NCBI GenBank assembly: GCA_015350385.1
Contig: WNKI01000002.1
Location: forward strand, 2,772,643 to 2,836,642
Direction: 5' to 3'
Length of the DNA: 64,000 bases
Source: Aculops lycopersici
Taxonomy: Eukaryota; Arthropoda; Arachnida; Trombidiformes; Eriophyidae
A model generated the notes under the pieces. The model was not told the origin of the DNA. It did not search any database and worked only from the letters and a program-made list of their open reading frames with translations. Positions 62,651 through 64,000 of this stretch are shown one piece after another. Made by a program: the position numbers and the translations under genes. Position 1 is the first letter of the stretch. Every line of letters starts with the position of its first letter.

Positions 62651-64000
62651 GTTAGTTTCGGTTGCCCGTCGTCGTCGTCATCGTCGTCGTTGCCGCCGCC
62701 GAAGCGATCACTTAATCCATTCATAAATTTGCAGCCTCAAGGGTAAAGCAGAAAAGCGTCACCACAACAACAATAAGTGAGCAATCGCAGTGGAGGAAAA
62801 CAGAACAAGAGGAAAGGAAACGTAACTAGTGCTAGTCGCTGGTAACTTGAGTTTAGCTTAGCGTCTTCGGCTGAGCTTCCAAGTTCCAGGTTCGAGGTTC
62901 GAGGATAAAGAGGAGAGTAAAACAACAAACGGGCGACCTAAATTATGGTTCCCCCCGATTGGTGGCCGAAACTGACTTGAGCAGTCGAATCCTGAGAGTT
63001 GTGCAAATTGTGTTTGCCCGTTACACAATTCGGCAATATGCTTCTCCTCTCTTCCAAATCAGAGATAATGATATCGTTTCACTTTCACTGTCATTTCTCG
63101 CTCCTTTCTCTCTCCCTTTCTCATTGTCGGCAACTGTAGCCGACTGACGCAGAGAATCCATATTGATTTGCGCAGTAAAGTTCCGTTGCGGTTGCTTTGT
63201 CTTTATCATTCTCTCTGTCTCTGTCTCTGTATTTCTCTTCTACTCCCCTCCGCAACGACGTTGACTTGGGTCCACTGGACGTTTAGTGTGACTCGAACCA
63301 GATAGCCGCCAAAATGCGTCACACTTTTTCGCGCCTCGACTCACAGCGGCGGCCGCCATGTTGTCGTGGGCTACAATTACGTCACAGACGCCACACCAAC
63401 CGACTGAACTGCTCGTAAATTCAATAAACCAAAGCAATTGTTGTCGCTATGTCATGGTTTTCTAGCACTAAACTTTGCCAGCGACAAACTAGACCAACAC
63501 TTAGAGTAGGAGACGATTATCAGATTGGCGCAGCAACCTGCTCGGTAACGCCACTTCCGGTCCAAATTAATGCCTCAGCTGATTGATTTGCATGCTTCAC
63601 AATGCCACCAGCTAAAGCATGAGCCACATTCTATCTCCACCGTCAGTGTCGCACTTATTCTGTGTCATCTACTGTTTCCATTGAGTTAACTCTTCGGCCA
63701 CTTATCCACGGAGAGATAAGTGGCAGAAAAAGCCGGCGGCCATATTGGTCGTGGTGGTCGTCAATGGCGATATCAATAATCATTAGCGCTCATTTGATTC
63801 GACGCTTTGGGGTCACTCTCTTATCGTGTTGCGAGTGTCCACGAGATAGCGAGAGTGAAGTGGCCAGTCGATCGGCAGATTGGGAGCAGCAACAGCAAGC
63901 TGCTATTTTGATATCAACTGATGGGCAGGTAAACAGTCGGCAAGTGAGTGTCACGGCAACCTGCGCACTTGAACGCAATTTCGATTTTTCCTACATACAC
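62651..64000. other. Stretch without a supported gene
   Basis: Contains GTC/GCC triplet words near 62670-62700, a CAGGTAAA octamer at 63926 and an ETS-like ACTTCCG at 63553. It is probably intron or flank of the secreted-protein gene. Confidence 0.4.

Overview
This window is animal nuclear DNA. The best evidence is one long minus-strand exon (about 1438-5150) of a ZFHX/zfh-2 type zinc-finger homeobox transcription factor, with four C2H2 fingers and three homeodomains. That protein architecture exists only in bilaterian animals. The consensus splice sites, the long non-coding stretches rich in microsatellites and the poly-Gln/Ala/Thr/Asn tracts suggest an invertebrate, most likely an arthropod. 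The species cannot be named from the sequence alone.

Layout. Positions 1-155 are a (TC)n tract at the left edge. Positions 156-1416 lie downstream of the zfh-2 exon and show no recognisable exon, so the rest of the gene (further fingers and a fourth homeodomain in relatives) should be off the left edge. Positions 1438-5150 are the zfh-2 exon, entered by an upstream intron whose acceptor lies just above 5150. From about 5.2 kb to 60.9 kb I find no confidently recognisable gene. This stretch is probably the upstream intron(s) or 5' regulatory region of zfh-2. It holds dispersed micro- and minisatellites, several strong inverted repeats, a possible retroelement fragment (26.05-26.28 kb), an anciently repetitive block (47.9-49.5 kb) and some weak candidate exons. 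Near the right edge (61005-61317, plus strand) is the first coding exon of a small secreted-protein gene with a signal peptide and a consensus donor. A compatible second exon may lie at 62569-62650.

Two assembly gaps (22768-22787 and 40694-40787) and the left edge share the same flanking texture of (TC)n and (TACG)n tracts, which looks like consensus breakdown over dinucleotide repeats.

Observations most worth checking: (1) the zfh-2 protein has a long Thr/Pro repeat between homeodomains 1 and 2, lacks the C2H2 fingers that relatives carry between homeodomains 2 and 3, and contains an exact PLDLS CtBP-type motif; (2) the non-coding DNA appears enriched on both strands for the octamer CAGGTAAA and for the ETS-like heptamer CGGAAGT; (3) there are compact inverted repeats at 26338-26463, 45250-45299 and 9456-9520; (4) the secreted precursor does not match a family I recognise. 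I did not find clear evidence of a new multi-gene system.
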